Of a DNA stretch of 64,000 nt, positions 53,154 to 63,693 are shown one piece after another. The notes below the pieces were generated by a model, which searched no databases, had not been told where the DNA came from, and was given only the letters and a program-made list of their open reading frames with translations. Location: the NCBI GenBank assembly GCA_036251935.1, contig CP133967.1, positions 2,055,488-2,119,487 of the forward strand, in the 5' to 3' direction. Each line of letters opens with the position of its first letter. Within the stretch, counting starts at the first letter, position 1. Origin of the DNA: Orbaceae bacterium lpD04. Lineage in GTDB: Bacteria; Pseudomonadota; Gammaproteobacteria; Enterobacterales; Orbaceae. The translations under genes and the position numbers were made by a program.

Positions 53154-53251
53154 AAAATTTATTCAAAATAGTACGCTTTAACTCACAAAAGTAACAAATA
53201 GAACACTTTAAGATTTTCGCAATAATTACAAATTATATAGAATAATGAGTA

Positions 53252-53467
53252 CTATTTTTTGTATCGAGTTGGCCAAATTTTTTCTACCGGAACGTTTAAA
53301 TATTCAGAAATAATTTTCTCATATTTAGGGCAATGACGGTAAAGTGCATTTCTTAATGTATCAGCCTGTAAGCCGTTTGAACGGGACAATTCACGCAGAC
53401 TACCCCCTCGAATTTTGATCTCCCCCACAACTCTCGAAGGTAACCAGTCTTGATCTTGTACTCTCAT
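53252..53467 (-). CDS. Ner/SfsB-like DNA-binding protein
   Basis: The 71-residue protein has the Ner/Nlp pattern: DQDWLPSRVVGEIKIRGGSL, then the HTH LRELSRSNGLQADTLRNAL, and the ending VPVEKIWPTRYKK. Phage Mu Ner and the host protein SfsB/Nlp share this fold. It is divergent from an S24-type repressor, the arrangement of the early-control region of Mu-like phages. No other phage genes adjoin it. Confidence 0.88.
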   Translation of the reverse strand: MRVQDQDWLPSRVVGEIKIRGGSLRELSRSNGLQADTLRNALYRHCPKYEKIISEYLNVPVEKIWPTRYKK

Positions 53468-53504
53468 TATGAGATCCTCTTATATAGATATAGTTAAGAT
53501 TATC

Positions 53505-53560
53505 GGTATAATACCACTTTAACGCTGTTTAGCATTAAATTGTGGTGAAAGAATACCACA
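53505..53560. promoter_or_regulatory. Operator-like palindromes between the Ner-like and repressor genes
   Basis: GGTAT-A-ATACC lies at 53505-53515 and extends to ATACCAC. TGTGGT (53541-53546) and ACCACA (53555-53560) form a second inverted repeat that again contains ATACCAC. The shared half-site in a divergent intergenic region suggests binding sites for one or both regulators. Confidence 0.55.
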
Positions 53561-53658
53561 CAAAAAAACGAATTCAAACAAAAAAGTGCATTTTTTTCCA
53601 AAAAAATATATAAATCTGCTTACATTGACTTTAAATGTGTAAAAATACGAAGGTGACA

Positions 53659-54351
53659 ATGAAAGATCTTGAAAAGAAAAAACTACTTGAAAGTACTGGT
53701 GTTATTGATTTTAATAAGAGATTATTACTCGCCCAAGAAGGAATGTCAGGAAATGCTTTTGCCAAAAAAGTAGAGATGTCAGAAGCTGTTATTAGAGACT
53801 ATCTATCGGGAAAAACTTATCCATCGTTGAACCGCTTAGCCATTATTGCTAAAAAATGTGATGTACCAATTGAATGGCTAGCAACCGGTCAAGGAGAATG
53901 TCGTTTATTACCAAATAATGTAGTTAATACAATAGTTAATATTCCTATCTATCAACCAAATACAGAGACTGACTTATTAGACGAGATTAAAGGCGTAAAA
54001 AATCGTATAACGAATTTATTACCGTTTGATTTAAATTGTCTTAAATCTCATGATTTTTATGTTGATGATCTTTTTTTCTATTGGGCAAAAGGTGATTCAA
54101 TGTCACCAACTATATCAGATAACGATACATTAATTTTTAACGCATCTAATATAATGCCATTTGATGGCTATATCTACCTTATCAAATATGGCGATACACT
54201 GGGCATAAAGCGAATTCAAAATCATGGTAAATACCTTTTATTGTTATCTGATAATGAAAAATATCCGTCAATCCAGATAGATAAGCTAAATATAGAAAAT
54301 GATTTCCAGGTTATAGGTAGAATAATTTGTATTATAAAAGATCTGTCTTAA
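53659..54351 (+). CDS. CI/LexA-like repressor with S24 peptidase domain
   Basis: The 230-residue protein has an N-terminal HTH (about residues 27-70; NAFAKKVEMSEAVIRDYLSG) followed by VPIEWLATGQGE, and a C-terminal S24 domain. The domain's Ser is in AKGDSMSPTISDNDTLIF and its Lys in GDTLGIKRIQ. It should repress and be inactivated by RecA-stimulated self-cleavage, as phage repressors are. I chose the ATG at 53659, with AAGG 5 bases upstream, over the ATG at 53635, which has none. It is divergent from the Ner-like gene. Confidence 0.88.
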   Translation: MKDLEKKKLLESTGVIDFNKRLLLAQEGMSGNAFAKKVEMSEAVIRDYLSGKTYPSLNRLAIIAKKCDVPIEWLATGQGECRLLPNNVVNTIVNIPIYQPNTETDLLDEIKGVKNRITNLLPFDLNCLKSHDFYVDDLFFYWAKGDSMSPTISDNDTLIFNASNIMPFDGYIYLIKYGDTLGIKRIQNHGKYLLLLSDNEKYPSIQIDKLNIENDFQVIGRIICIIKDLS

Positions 54352-54364
54352 TCAACGATTGAAT

Positions 54365-54393
54365 ACCATTTATTGACGGTATAGATAAATGGT
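54365..54393 (+). terminator. Possible terminator after the repressor gene
   Basis: ACCATTTAT and ATAAATGGT form a perfect 9-bp stem with an 11-base loop, followed by TATTTCATTCTTTT. Confidence 0.5.
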
Positions 54394-54485
54394 TATTTCA
54401 TTCTTTTCTGCAAAAAATTATTGCTCTCTTATCATTTGTGATAAAATCGCAGATAAGAGCTACTTATCTATGATTTAAATTTAAT

Positions 54486-55619
54486 ATGTCGCAGAAAAAA
54501 ATGAATAACGCAAATATAAAGGTTGTCGTCGGTATGTCTGGTGGAGTTGATTCATCGGTATCGGCTTATTTATTACAACAACAGGGATATGATGTTGTTG
54601 GACTATTTATGAAGAATTGGGAAGAAGATGACAATGAAGAGTATTGTTCAGCAACGACCGATCTCAATGATGCAAAAGCAGTATGTGATAAATTAGGTAT
54701 AAAGCTACTCACAATTAATTTTGCAGCCGAATACTGGGACAATGTATTTGAACATTTTTTATCAGAATACCAAGCCGGCAGAACACCTAATCCAGATATA
54801 TTATGTAATAAAGAGATTAAATTTAAGGCTTTTTTAGATTATGCAGCTGAAGATTTAGGTGCCGACTATATTGCAACAGGCCATTATGTTCGCAGAAGAG
54901 AGCAAAATGGTAAAGTTGAGTTGTTACGTGGCATTGATAATAATAAAGACCAAAGTTATTTCCTTTATACCTTAAATGAACAACAAATAAGTAAGAGCCT
55001 TTTTCCTGTCGGTGAATTAGAAAAACCTCAAGTTAGGGAAATCGCACAAAAATTAGGCTTAGCGACAGCAAGTAAAAAGGATTCGACAGGGATCTGCTTT
55101 ATTGGTGAACGAAAATTCCGTGATTTTTTAGCTCGTTACCTCCCTGCTCAATCAGGATTAATTAGAACCGTTGATGGAGATGTAATCGGTGAACACCAAG
55201 GATTAATGTACCATACTCTAGGTCAACGTAAAGGGCTTGGTATTGGCGGACTTAAAAATGCCGATGAAACGCCTTGGTACGTAGTTGATAAGAACGTTTT
55301 AGAAAATGAACTTATTGTTGCGCAAGGACATGAACACCCAGCGTTGTATTCTGGTGGACTAATTGCAGGCCAACTTCACTGGGTAGATAACAAAGCACTT
55401 ACTCAATCGTTAAAATGCACAGTAAAAACTCGGTACCGCCAACAAGATATTGCTTGTGTGTTAAATCCTGTTGGTGATGATAAAGTCGAAGTTATTTTTG
55501 AGCATCCAGTGTCAGCTGTTACGCCAGGCCAATCAGCCGTGTTTTATCAACAAGAAGTTTGCCTTGGCGGCGGTATTATAGAAGAAAGAATACTTCGCCA
55601 ATTTGATAACCATCTATAA
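54486..55619 (+). CDS. mnmA: tRNA 2-thiouridylase MnmA
   Basis: MnmA places sulfur on U34 of tRNA-Lys, -Glu and -Gln. The 377-residue protein has the PP-loop [24 protein letters not shown], the catalytic Cys pair in [14 protein letters not shown] and [12 protein letters not shown], and the C-terminal beta-barrel domain. The ATG used has little Shine-Dalgarno support, and a second ATG five codons later is possible. hflD follows 19 bases downstream, as in E. coli. Confidence 0.97.
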   Translation: MSQKKMNNANIKVVVGMSGGVDSSVSAYLLQQQGYDVVGLFMKNWEEDDNEEYCSATTDLNDAKAVCDKLGIKLLTINFAAEYWDNVFEHFLSEYQAGRTPNPDILCNKEIKFKAFLDYAAEDLGADYIATGHYVRRREQNGKVELLRGIDNNKDQSYFLYTLNEQQISKSLFPVGELEKPQVREIAQKLGLATASKKDSTGICFIGERKFRDFLARYLPAQSGLIRTVDGDVIGEHQGLMYHTLGQRKGLGIGGLKNADETPWYVVDKNVLENELIVAQGHEHPALYSGGLIAGQLHWVDNKALTQSLKCTVKTRYRQQDIACVLNPVGDDKVEVIFEHPVSAVTPGQSAVFYQQEVCLGGGIIEERILRQFDNHL

Positions 55620-55638
55620 GCTAATAAAGAGAATGAAT

Positions 55639-56283
55639 ATGGACAATAAATATAATCATATTGCTATAGCGTTAGGTGGTGTTTGCCAAAGTGCAATATT
55701 AGTCCCAAGTTTAGCTAATACTGGGCAATGTGATCTACCTTTATATGATATTTCGTTAAAAAGTATCTTTAATATCTCGCCACAATCAACTGAAGATGTT
55801 TTTGACGGTACGGAAAATATTAAAAATGGCTTACAATTTTTGACACAACTATTGAATAATAGCCAAGAAAAAGTTGAAGTGATGCGTTACATATTAGGTA
55901 CGCTCGGTGTGACAAGTAAATTAATTAAAAACGAATCGGCCCTAGCTAAAATATCTAACCGGCTAGAGCGAATCCAGTCGCTTTACGGTATCATTAATAA
56001 TGAGACATTAAGCAATCACCGCGATGAGATTTCTTACTCCCTAGCTGGAATTTACTCTGACATCATTAGTCCACTTACGTCAAAAATTAGGGTAACAGGG
56101 AAAGTTGAGTATTTACAAAATACCTTAATTCAAGCAAGAGTGCGTTCGGCGCTATTTGCAAGCGTTAGATCGGCCATTTTATGGTATCAAGTTGGAGGGA
56201 ATCGTTTGCAATTACTCTTCTCTCGTAAAAGTATAATTAATGCTGCCGATAATATTTTGCAACAAATGCAAAATAATGGTTAA
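55639..56283 (+). CDS. hflD: HflD, lysogenisation regulator homologue
   Basis: The 214-residue protein, close to the E. coli length (213), shows ALGGVCQSAILVPSLANTG, LLNNSQEKVEVMRYILGTLG and QARVRSALFASVRSAILWYQ. HflD is a membrane-peripheral protein that in E. coli binds lambda CII; its normal cellular role is unclear. The start is the second of two close ATGs (55639), 7 bases after AGAG. It lies between mnmA and purB, in the enteric order. Confidence 0.95.
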   Translation: MDNKYNHIAIALGGVCQSAILVPSLANTGQCDLPLYDISLKSIFNISPQSTEDVFDGTENIKNGLQFLTQLLNNSQEKVEVMRYILGTLGVTSKLIKNESALAKISNRLERIQSLYGIINNETLSNHRDEISYSLAGIYSDIISPLTSKIRVTGKVEYLQNTLIQARVRSALFASVRSAILWYQVGGNRLQLLFSRKSIINAADNILQQMQNNG

Positions 56284-56298
56284 CAGTTAAATCATTGA

Positions 56299-57702
<1,404 letters not shown>

Positions 57703-57716
57703 TTTAAGGATAAATT

Positions 57717-58637
57717 GTGCAAGTTCAGGTAATAAAAATAGCAACACGAAAAAGCCCTTTAGCATTGTGGCAAGCTAATTACGTTAAAAATAGGCTAATA
57801 TCTTGTCATCCAGAATTAACCGTTGAGCTTGTACCAATGGTAACCCAAGGGGACGTATTGCTTGATAGCCCGTTATCTAAAATTGGTGGTAAAGGGTTAT
57901 TTGTAAAACAACTCGAGCTTGCACTTTTAAATGATGAGGCTGATATTGCAGTTCATTCGCTTAAAGATATTCCGGCCCAGTTTCCTAATGGTTTAGAGTT
58001 AACAACTATCTGTGTTCGTGATGATGTGCGTGATGCATTTATTTCTAATAAATACAATAACCTTAGCGAGCTACCTAAAAATGCTATCGTTGGTACATCA
58101 AGTTTACGGCGTCAATGCCAGCTAAAAGCGCATTATCCAACTTTAACGATTAAAGATTTACGCGGAAATATAGGATCACGCCTGCAAAAATTAGATAATA
58201 ATGAATATGATGCAATTATCTTAGCCGCAGCGGGGTTGAAACGATTAGAATTAGATGAGCGCATTAAACAATTTATTCCTGTAGATATTATGCTACCAGC
58301 TGTTGGCCAAGGTGCTGTTGGTATTGAGACCCGTCAAAATGATGATAGAATTCACCAATTACTGGCCCCTCTCGATGATCAAAACACGCGTTATTGTGTT
58401 ATAGCTGAACGGGCGATGAATAATCATCTCCAAGGTGGTTGTCAGGTGCCAATTGCTTGTTACTCAAAACTAGAGCAAGATACTTTAACCTTGCAAGGCT
58501 TAGTTGGTAGCTTAGATGGACAACAAATTATTACCGAAACAGTTATTGGAAATAAACAGCAGGCAACAGAATTAGGTATCATGCTTGCTAAGCAGTTAAT
58601 CGCCCAAGGTGCGGATAAAATTTTAAGTCAAATTTAA
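57717..58637 (+). CDS. hemC: Hydroxymethylbilane synthase
   Basis: HemC joins four porphobilinogen molecules into hydroxymethylbilane. The 306-residue protein starts with GTG (AAGGA 6 bases upstream) and has [48 protein letters not shown] and the cofactor-attaching Cys in [10 protein letters not shown]. It starts 14 bases after purB, which may give shared transcription, and heads hemCDXY. Confidence 0.98.
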   Translation: MQVQVIKIATRKSPLALWQANYVKNRLISCHPELTVELVPMVTQGDVLLDSPLSKIGGKGLFVKQLELALLNDEADIAVHSLKDIPAQFPNGLELTTICVRDDVRDAFISNKYNNLSELPKNAIVGTSSLRRQCQLKAHYPTLTIKDLRGNIGSRLQKLDNNEYDAIILAAAGLKRLELDERIKQFIPVDIMLPAVGQGAVGIETRQNDDRIHQLLAPLDDQNTRYCVIAERAMNNHLQGGCQVPIACYSKLEQDTLTLQGLVGSLDGQQIITETVIGNKQQATELGIMLAKQLIAQGADKILSQI

Positions 58638-58670
58638 CAATATTAATCCCATTATAAATAGGTAAACTTT

Positions 58671-59411
58671 ATGATTATTGTGACTCGTCCATCACCTTAT
58701 GGGGAAGAACTTGTTCAATTATGTCATCAAGCTAAATTAGCTGCAAAATACTTACCTTTTTTTAATATCGTAAAGGGTCACGACTTAGATAATTTACAAC
58801 ATCACCTTGATAGCTTACAACAAGGTGATGTTGTGATTATCGTATCACCGCAAGTTAATTTAATGATCGGTGCTTTGCAAACTAAAATTAAATTTCCTGA
58901 TTTTGTCCAATACTTTGCAGTTGGGCAGCAAACAGCTAAGCAATTTCAAATGCTATCAAACCAATTAGTTGCATATCCACCTCAACATGAAAATAGTGAA
59001 GGATTAGTTGAGTATTTTCAATCGATTGATCTTTGTGTTATAGGCCGGCAAGTCTTAGTATTATGCGGAGATATAGGACGAACTTTCATACAAGAAAGCC
59101 TACATGCTCAAGGTGCATTAATTAAAAACATTAAGTGCTACCACCGCAAGAAAATTGATTACCCAAGCACGCTTTTTTTTAAACAAGAAAAATATTGTTT
59201 CGTTATAACGAGTATTGAACATCTATTACAATTAGAGTTATATTGTAGCGACATGCATAAGCACAATTGTTGTTTGATTGTTAGTAGTACGAGGATAATG
59301 ACTGCTGCAAAATTACATCATTGGCGGCATATCTACTTAGCCGATAATGCAAATAATCAAAATTTATTTAAAACAATAGCGACTCTATGTCATAATGCGA
59401 CATCAATATAA
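58671..59411 (+). CDS. hemD: Uroporphyrinogen-III synthase
   Basis: HemD closes hydroxymethylbilane with inversion of ring D. The 246-residue protein is divergent, as the family usually is, but has the start IIVTRPSPYGEELVQLC, VVIIVSPQVNLM and VLVLCGDIGRTFIQESL. Its place between hemC and hemX decides the assignment. AGG precedes the ATG. Confidence 0.92.
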   Translation: MIIVTRPSPYGEELVQLCHQAKLAAKYLPFFNIVKGHDLDNLQHHLDSLQQGDVVIIVSPQVNLMIGALQTKIKFPDFVQYFAVGQQTAKQFQMLSNQLVAYPPQHENSEGLVEYFQSIDLCVIGRQVLVLCGDIGRTFIQESLHAQGALIKNIKCYHRKKIDYPSTLFFKQEKYCFVITSIEHLLQLELYCSDMHKHNCCLIVSSTRIMTAAKLHHWRHIYLADNANNQNLFKTIATLCHNATSI

Positions 59412-59434
59412 ATTTATTGGGTACAATCGCCACC

Positions 59435-60919
59435 ATGTCGCAAAACAACTTAATTTCCAGTAACTCGCGATTTTTTAGTGCAAATGCTACACTGTCTAAT
59501 ATTAGTGTTACCGCATCTAAAAACCCAGATAGCCAAAATTTATTACAATCAAGTTTATCTAAATCTTCACCTATTGGTAATCAAATACAACCTCAACAAG
59601 TGAAACAAGATATGAAAAAAAATACTGAAAACACGCCACTGCCGTCGCAAGATAAAAAAAATAGCCAAGAACTGAAGAAACCAATCACTAAAATTCCGGT
59701 ATCAAAACTATCGATTATCGCAATTGGTTTAACAATTTGTTTAGGTGGTTTTATTTATTATCATGCTCATGAACAAGCAATGGTGCAAAAAGCTGAAATT
59801 GACCAGTTACAGGCCGAAATTTCGACATTAAAAGATACCTTACAACAATCGATCACCCGTGATATCCAAGCGAACGTATCGCAAGCTGTTGATAACCAAA
59901 ATAAACAATTCACACTATTAACGCAAAATGTGAAAAATCAGTTAAGCGAGCAAATACAAACGCAGCAAGAATTTATTAATAAAGTTGATGACGCAATAAA
60001 AGTATCTGAACAAAATATTATTCATTTTAATGAACGACTATCGGCTATGTCGAGCACAGATAATAAGAGTTGGTTAATATCGCAAGCTAATTATTTAGTC
60101 AATTTAGCTGGGCGTAAAATTTGGAATGATCAAGACTACACAACGGCTAGATTATTATTAAAAAATGCAGATGCAAGCCTTGCACAAGCGAGCGACCCTA
60201 GCTTATTACCGGCTAGACAAGCAATTAATAAAGATATTTCTGCACTCGCAGCGATTAGTTTTACTGACTTTGATGGTATTGTGATGACGCTAATGGAATT
60301 AGTTGATTCAGTTACCGAGCTGCCATTAGCAGATAACTATCAACAAATTGATTTAGGTATGACGCAGTATGATGATACAATTTCAAACCAAGAGTCAGAT
60401 ACTGAAAATAATGACTTAGCGTCTGCACCAAGTTCATCATCGACACAGACTAATGGTATATCATCTTCAATAGGTGATTGGTATGATAATTTGATAAAAG
60501 GTAGTGAATCTTTTTTTGCTAAATTTATTCAAGTTGAAAAATATGATAGTTTTAATAAATGTATTGTCGATGCTGGCCAAAACCCCGAATTGTTAAAAAA
60601 ATGTCAGGTTCATACCGCAATTATTATGCCCGAACAAGCGCTCTATTTAAGAGAAAACATCAAATTACGATTACTCATTGCCGCGCAGGCGGTTCCTCGG
60701 CATCAACAGCTTATTTATCAACGCGCACTCGATGATGTAGCTATTTGGGTTAATGCCTATTTTGATGGTAATAGCCCAAGTGTAAAAGTATTTTTAGATG
60801 AACTCAATAATTTACAGCAACAATCGATTAGCAATAAAAATGTACCTAAACAATTAGCTAGTCAGAAAGAACTCGATACACTAATGCAAACTCGCGTCCG
60901 TGCGATGTTAGTAAACTAG
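59435..60919 (+). CDS. hemX: HemX-like membrane protein
   Basis: The 494-residue protein has a polar, Ser/Gln/Lys-rich N-terminus (about 1-92) and one membrane segment (LSIIAIGLTICLGGFIYYHA, about residues 94-113). A coiled coil follows (QKAEIDQLQAEISTLKDTLQ), then a periplasmic domain with SWLISQANYLVNLAGRKIWN and ALYLRENIKLRLLIAAQAVP, the typical HemX block. It was once annotated as uroporphyrinogen methyltransferase, but no such domain is present; a scaffold role for haem enzymes is guessed. The start is uncertain: a TTG six codons upstream is also possible. Confidence 0.9.
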   Translation: MSQNNLISSNSRFFSANATLSNISVTASKNPDSQNLLQSSLSKSSPIGNQIQPQQVKQDMKKNTENTPLPSQDKKNSQELKKPITKIPVSKLSIIAIGLTICLGGFIYYHAHEQAMVQKAEIDQLQAEISTLKDTLQQSITRDIQANVSQAVDNQNKQFTLLTQNVKNQLSEQIQTQQEFINKVDDAIKVSEQNIIHFNERLSAMSSTDNKSWLISQANYLVNLAGRKIWNDQDYTTARLLLKNADASLAQASDPSLLPARQAINKDISALAAISFTDFDGIVMTLMELVDSVTELPLADNYQQIDLGMTQYDDTISNQESDTENNDLASAPSSSSTQTNGISSSIGDWYDNLIKGSESFFAKFIQVEKYDSFNKCIVDAGQNPELLKKCQVHTAIIMPEQALYLRENIKLRLLIAAQAVPRHQQLIYQRALDDVAIWVNAYFDGNSPSVKVFLDELNNLQQQSISNKNVPKQLASQKELDTLMQTRVRAMLVN

Positions 60920-60928
60920 GAGCAAATA

Positions 60929-61771
60929 ATGTTACGAATTCTAATTATTTTCTTAGTTCTTATCGCGGGTATTATTGTTGGCCCAATGCTAGCTGATCAT
61001 CAAGGCATGGTATTGTTTCAATTTTCAGGCTACCGAATAAAAATGAGTTTACTCACGTTTATTTTTGTTGAGTTCTTTTTTCTATTATTGCTTTATATCT
61101 TTTATTTTGTGTTTATTAAAATATTTTACTCTAAAACAGCTTTAGGCGGTTGGTTACGTTCATTATCTCCCAAAAAATCAGCAAAAAATATCGAACTAGC
61201 TCAGCTATTTTTGCTTGAGGGAGATTATAAAAAAGCAGGACGATTATTAGCTAAAAGTGCAAAATCAGCGACAAACCCAGCGCTCATTTATTTACAAACT
61301 GCGCAAGCTGAAATTGATAGCAAACAATTTAATATAGCAAGAGAACATCTTGATAATGCTGCAAAAATTTGTAAGGACAAAGAAAAATTCGCATTTAAAC
61401 TGGTACAGCTTCGCCTACAAATTAAAACTCATCAATATCATGAGGCAAAAATAACGATAGAACATTTACTGGAAGAAAAACCGCGTAATCCAGAAGTACT
61501 ACGGCTAGCGGATGAACTTTACTACCACCAACAAGATTACCAATCGATTATTAATATTTTACCTGCAATGTATAAGGCTGAAGCGTTTACTGAAACACAG
61601 CTTGATCAATTCAAAAATACTGCATACATAGGTAGAATAAAACAATTAGCAGAACATGAAGGTATTGGTAATATGCTTAAATGGTGGCAATCACAGCCAA
61701 AGGCTATTAAGCAAAATACAATTTATCAAGATACAATTAAAGTTTACCAAGATAATTTATTATCAAAATAG
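60929..61771 (+). CDS. hemY: HemY-like TPR membrane protein, short form
   Basis: The protein has two membrane segments (residues about 2-20 and 40-66) and the HemY N-terminal plan with HQGMVLFQFSGYRIKMSLLT, followed by TPR-like helices (AQLFLLEGDYKKAGRLLAKS, then YLQTAQAEIDSKQFNIAREH). It is 280 residues, against about 400 in E. coli, so the C-terminal TPR part is missing. The stop is followed at once by a terminator, so this looks like a real short form or a decayed end. AGGAG precedes the ATG. Confidence 0.88.
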   Translation: MLRILIIFLVLIAGIIVGPMLADHQGMVLFQFSGYRIKMSLLTFIFVEFFFLLLLYIFYFVFIKIFYSKTALGGWLRSLSPKKSAKNIELAQLFLLEGDYKKAGRLLAKSAKSATNPALIYLQTAQAEIDSKQFNIAREHLDNAAKICKDKEKFAFKLVQLRLQIKTHQYHEAKITIEHLLEEKPRNPEVLRLADELYYHQQDYQSIINILPAMYKAEAFTETQLDQFKNTAYIGRIKQLAEHEGIGNMLKWWQSQPKAIKQNTIYQDTIKVYQDNLLSK

Positions 61772-61793
61772 CTATTTTTTATTTGTATTATAT

Positions 61794-61823
61794 AAAAAAA
61801 GCCACCAGGGTCGGTGGCTTTTT
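61794..61823. terminator. Bidirectional terminator between hemY and gdhA
   Basis: GCCACC (61801-61806) and GGTGGC (61813-61818) with a 6-base loop are extended by an A run on the left and a T run on the right. It serves both convergent genes. Confidence 0.9.
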
Positions 61824-61843
61824 AATTATAATAGAAGCAACAA

Positions 61844-63190
61844 TTACAAAATACCTTGCCCTAACATCGCATCAGCAACTTTAACAAAGCCGGCAATATT
61901 GGCGCCATCAACATAATTAATAACTTTACCACCATGATCACCATACTTGACACATGATGAGTGAATAGCGAGCATAATATTATGTAACTGGCGATCAACT
62001 TCTTCGGCAGTCCATGACATTCTTGCTGAGTTTTGTGCCATTTCCAGTCCTGATGTTGCAACGCCGCCAGCATTAGCCGCTTTACCTGGTGCAAAAAGTA
62101 CATTTGCGGCAATAAATGCTTCAGTTGCTTCAATCGTTGTTGGCATATTTGCGCCCTCACCAACGGCAATAACGCCATTATTAATAAGCATTTTAGCATC
62201 TTCGATAGTTAATTCATTTTGAGTTGCGCAAGGTAGTGCCACATCAGCCTTAATTCCCCAAGGTTTTTGACCCTTATGGTATGTTAAACCAAACTCTTTA
62301 GCATATTGTTCAACGCGGCCATATTCGATATTCTTAATTTGCATCAAACGTGCTAATTTTTCTTGAGTGAAACCGGCCTCATCAACAACAGTGCCTGCTG
62401 AATCCGATAAAGTAATTACTTTTGCGCCCAATTGCATACATTTTTCAATTGCATATTGAGCTACATTACCAGAGCCTGATACTGCAACGTTTAAACCATT
62501 AAAACTTTTACCATGTTGCTTAAGCATTGCTTCAACAAAATATACAAGTCCATAGCCCGTTGCTTCTGGCCGAATTAAACTTCCGCCAAAAGACAATCCT
62601 TTACCGGTAAATACGCAAGATGCATTGTTGGTTAATTTTTTCATCATGCCAGCCATAAAACCGACCTCTCGACCACCAACACCAATATCACCAGCTGGAA
62701 CATCAGTATCAGAACCAATATGACGATATAACTCAGTAACGAGTGCTTGGCAAAAACGCATTACTTCACCATTACTTTTACCTTTTGGATCAAAATCACT
62801 ACCACCTTTACCGCCACCCATAGGTAATGTAGTTAAAGCATTTTTGAATGTTTGCTCAAAACCAAGAAATTTTAAAATAGATAAATTAACTGAAGGATGA
62901 AAACGCATACCGCCCTTAAATGGACCAATGGCTGAATTAAACTGCACACGCCATGCTCGGTTAACTTGCACTTGGCCTTTATCATCAACCCAAGTTACAC
63001 GAAATTGGATCGCTCGCTCAGGCTCAGTGATCCGCTCTAATAACCCATGCGCGGTATATTGTGGATTTTTTTCTAAAAATGGCCATAAAGAGGTTAAAAC
63101 TTCTCTAACTGCTTGTAAGAATTCAGGTTGATTTGGATCGCGTTTTTGTAGAGAGGTAATGAATTGATCGACTGACGTATAATGACTCAT
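61844..63190 (-). CDS. gdhA: NADP-type glutamate dehydrogenase
   Basis: GdhA makes glutamate from 2-oxoglutarate and ammonia. The 448-residue protein, close to the E. coli length (447), has GPFKGGMRFHPSVN, the catalytic Lys in LPMGGGKGGSDFDPKG, DVPAGDIGVGGREVGFMAG and the nucleotide-binding VAVSGSGNVAQYA. AAGGAT precedes the ATG. It is likely monocistronic. Confidence 0.98.
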   Translation of the reverse strand: MSHYTSVDQFITSLQKRDPNQPEFLQAVREVLTSLWPFLEKNPQYTAHGLLERITEPERAIQFRVTWVDDKGQVQVNRAWRVQFNSAIGPFKGGMRFHPSVNLSILKFLGFEQTFKNALTTLPMGGGKGGSDFDPKGKSNGEVMRFCQALVTELYRHIGSDTDVPAGDIGVGGREVGFMAGMMKKLTNNASCVFTGKGLSFGGSLIRPEATGYGLVYFVEAMLKQHGKSFNGLNVAVSGSGNVAQYAIEKCMQLGAKVITLSDSAGTVVDEAGFTQEKLARLMQIKNIEYGRVEQYAKEFGLTYHKGQKPWGIKADVALPCATQNELTIEDAKMLINNGVIAVGEGANMPTTIEATEAFIAANVLFAPGKAANAGGVATSGLEMAQNSARMSWTAEEVDRQLHNIMLAIHSSCVKYGDHGGKVINYVDGANIAGFVKVADAMLGQGIL

Positions 63191-63369
63191 AATTTATCCT
63201 TATTATTTAAAAATAACTCGAACTGATTTAGTGCAAATATAGCACTAAAATAATTCACAAAAAAATAATAAGTTTTAATAATAGATAAGTCGTTAACAAA
63301 AATAGTTATCGAAATAGAATCAAAAACCACTTAAGCATCATAATGGCGCAATATCTTATATAAAGGTAG

Positions 63370-63693
63370 CTAAACTAAAAAATACCGTATCAATGACATA
63401 GATACAACACCAACAATAACAATCCACATCAAGTTTTTAGTAATCACAGCGGCAAATACTGTTGGCACTGTTGCGTACAAATATGCCGTATTGATGGCAG
63501 GTAACTGCCCTTCTCTTACGACTAAAAGATTTTGTACAAACAGCGCGGTTAATATACATAAAGGGACGTAGGATAAAAAGCGTAGCACAACTTCTGGTAT
63601 ACGAATTTTCCGCACTAAAATAAAAGGAATAACTCGCGGTAACCAAGTTACTAAGCCGCAACCTAATATGATTAATAAACTATAGAGTGTCAT
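63370..63693 (-). CDS. azlD: AzlD-family branched-chain amino acid exporter subunit
   Basis: The 107-residue protein has four membrane segments and the AzlD pattern TWLPRVIPFILVRKIRIPEV and LSYVPLCILTALFVQNLL. The AzlC/AzlD pair exports branched-chain amino acids or related compounds. I place the start at the ATG overlapping the azlC stop (ATGA, 63690-63693); an ATG two codons upstream is also possible. Confidence 0.88.
   Translation of the reverse strand: MTLYSLLIILGCGLVTWLPRVIPFILVRKIRIPEVVLRFLSYVPLCILTALFVQNLLVVREGQLPAINTAYLYATVPTVFAAVITKNLMWIVIVGVVSMSLIRYFLV

Noticed and set aside
53252-54351. A complete prophage
   Set aside because: Only two regulatory genes are present. tpiA and mnmA flank them closely, and no integrase, structural genes or attachment repeats were seen.
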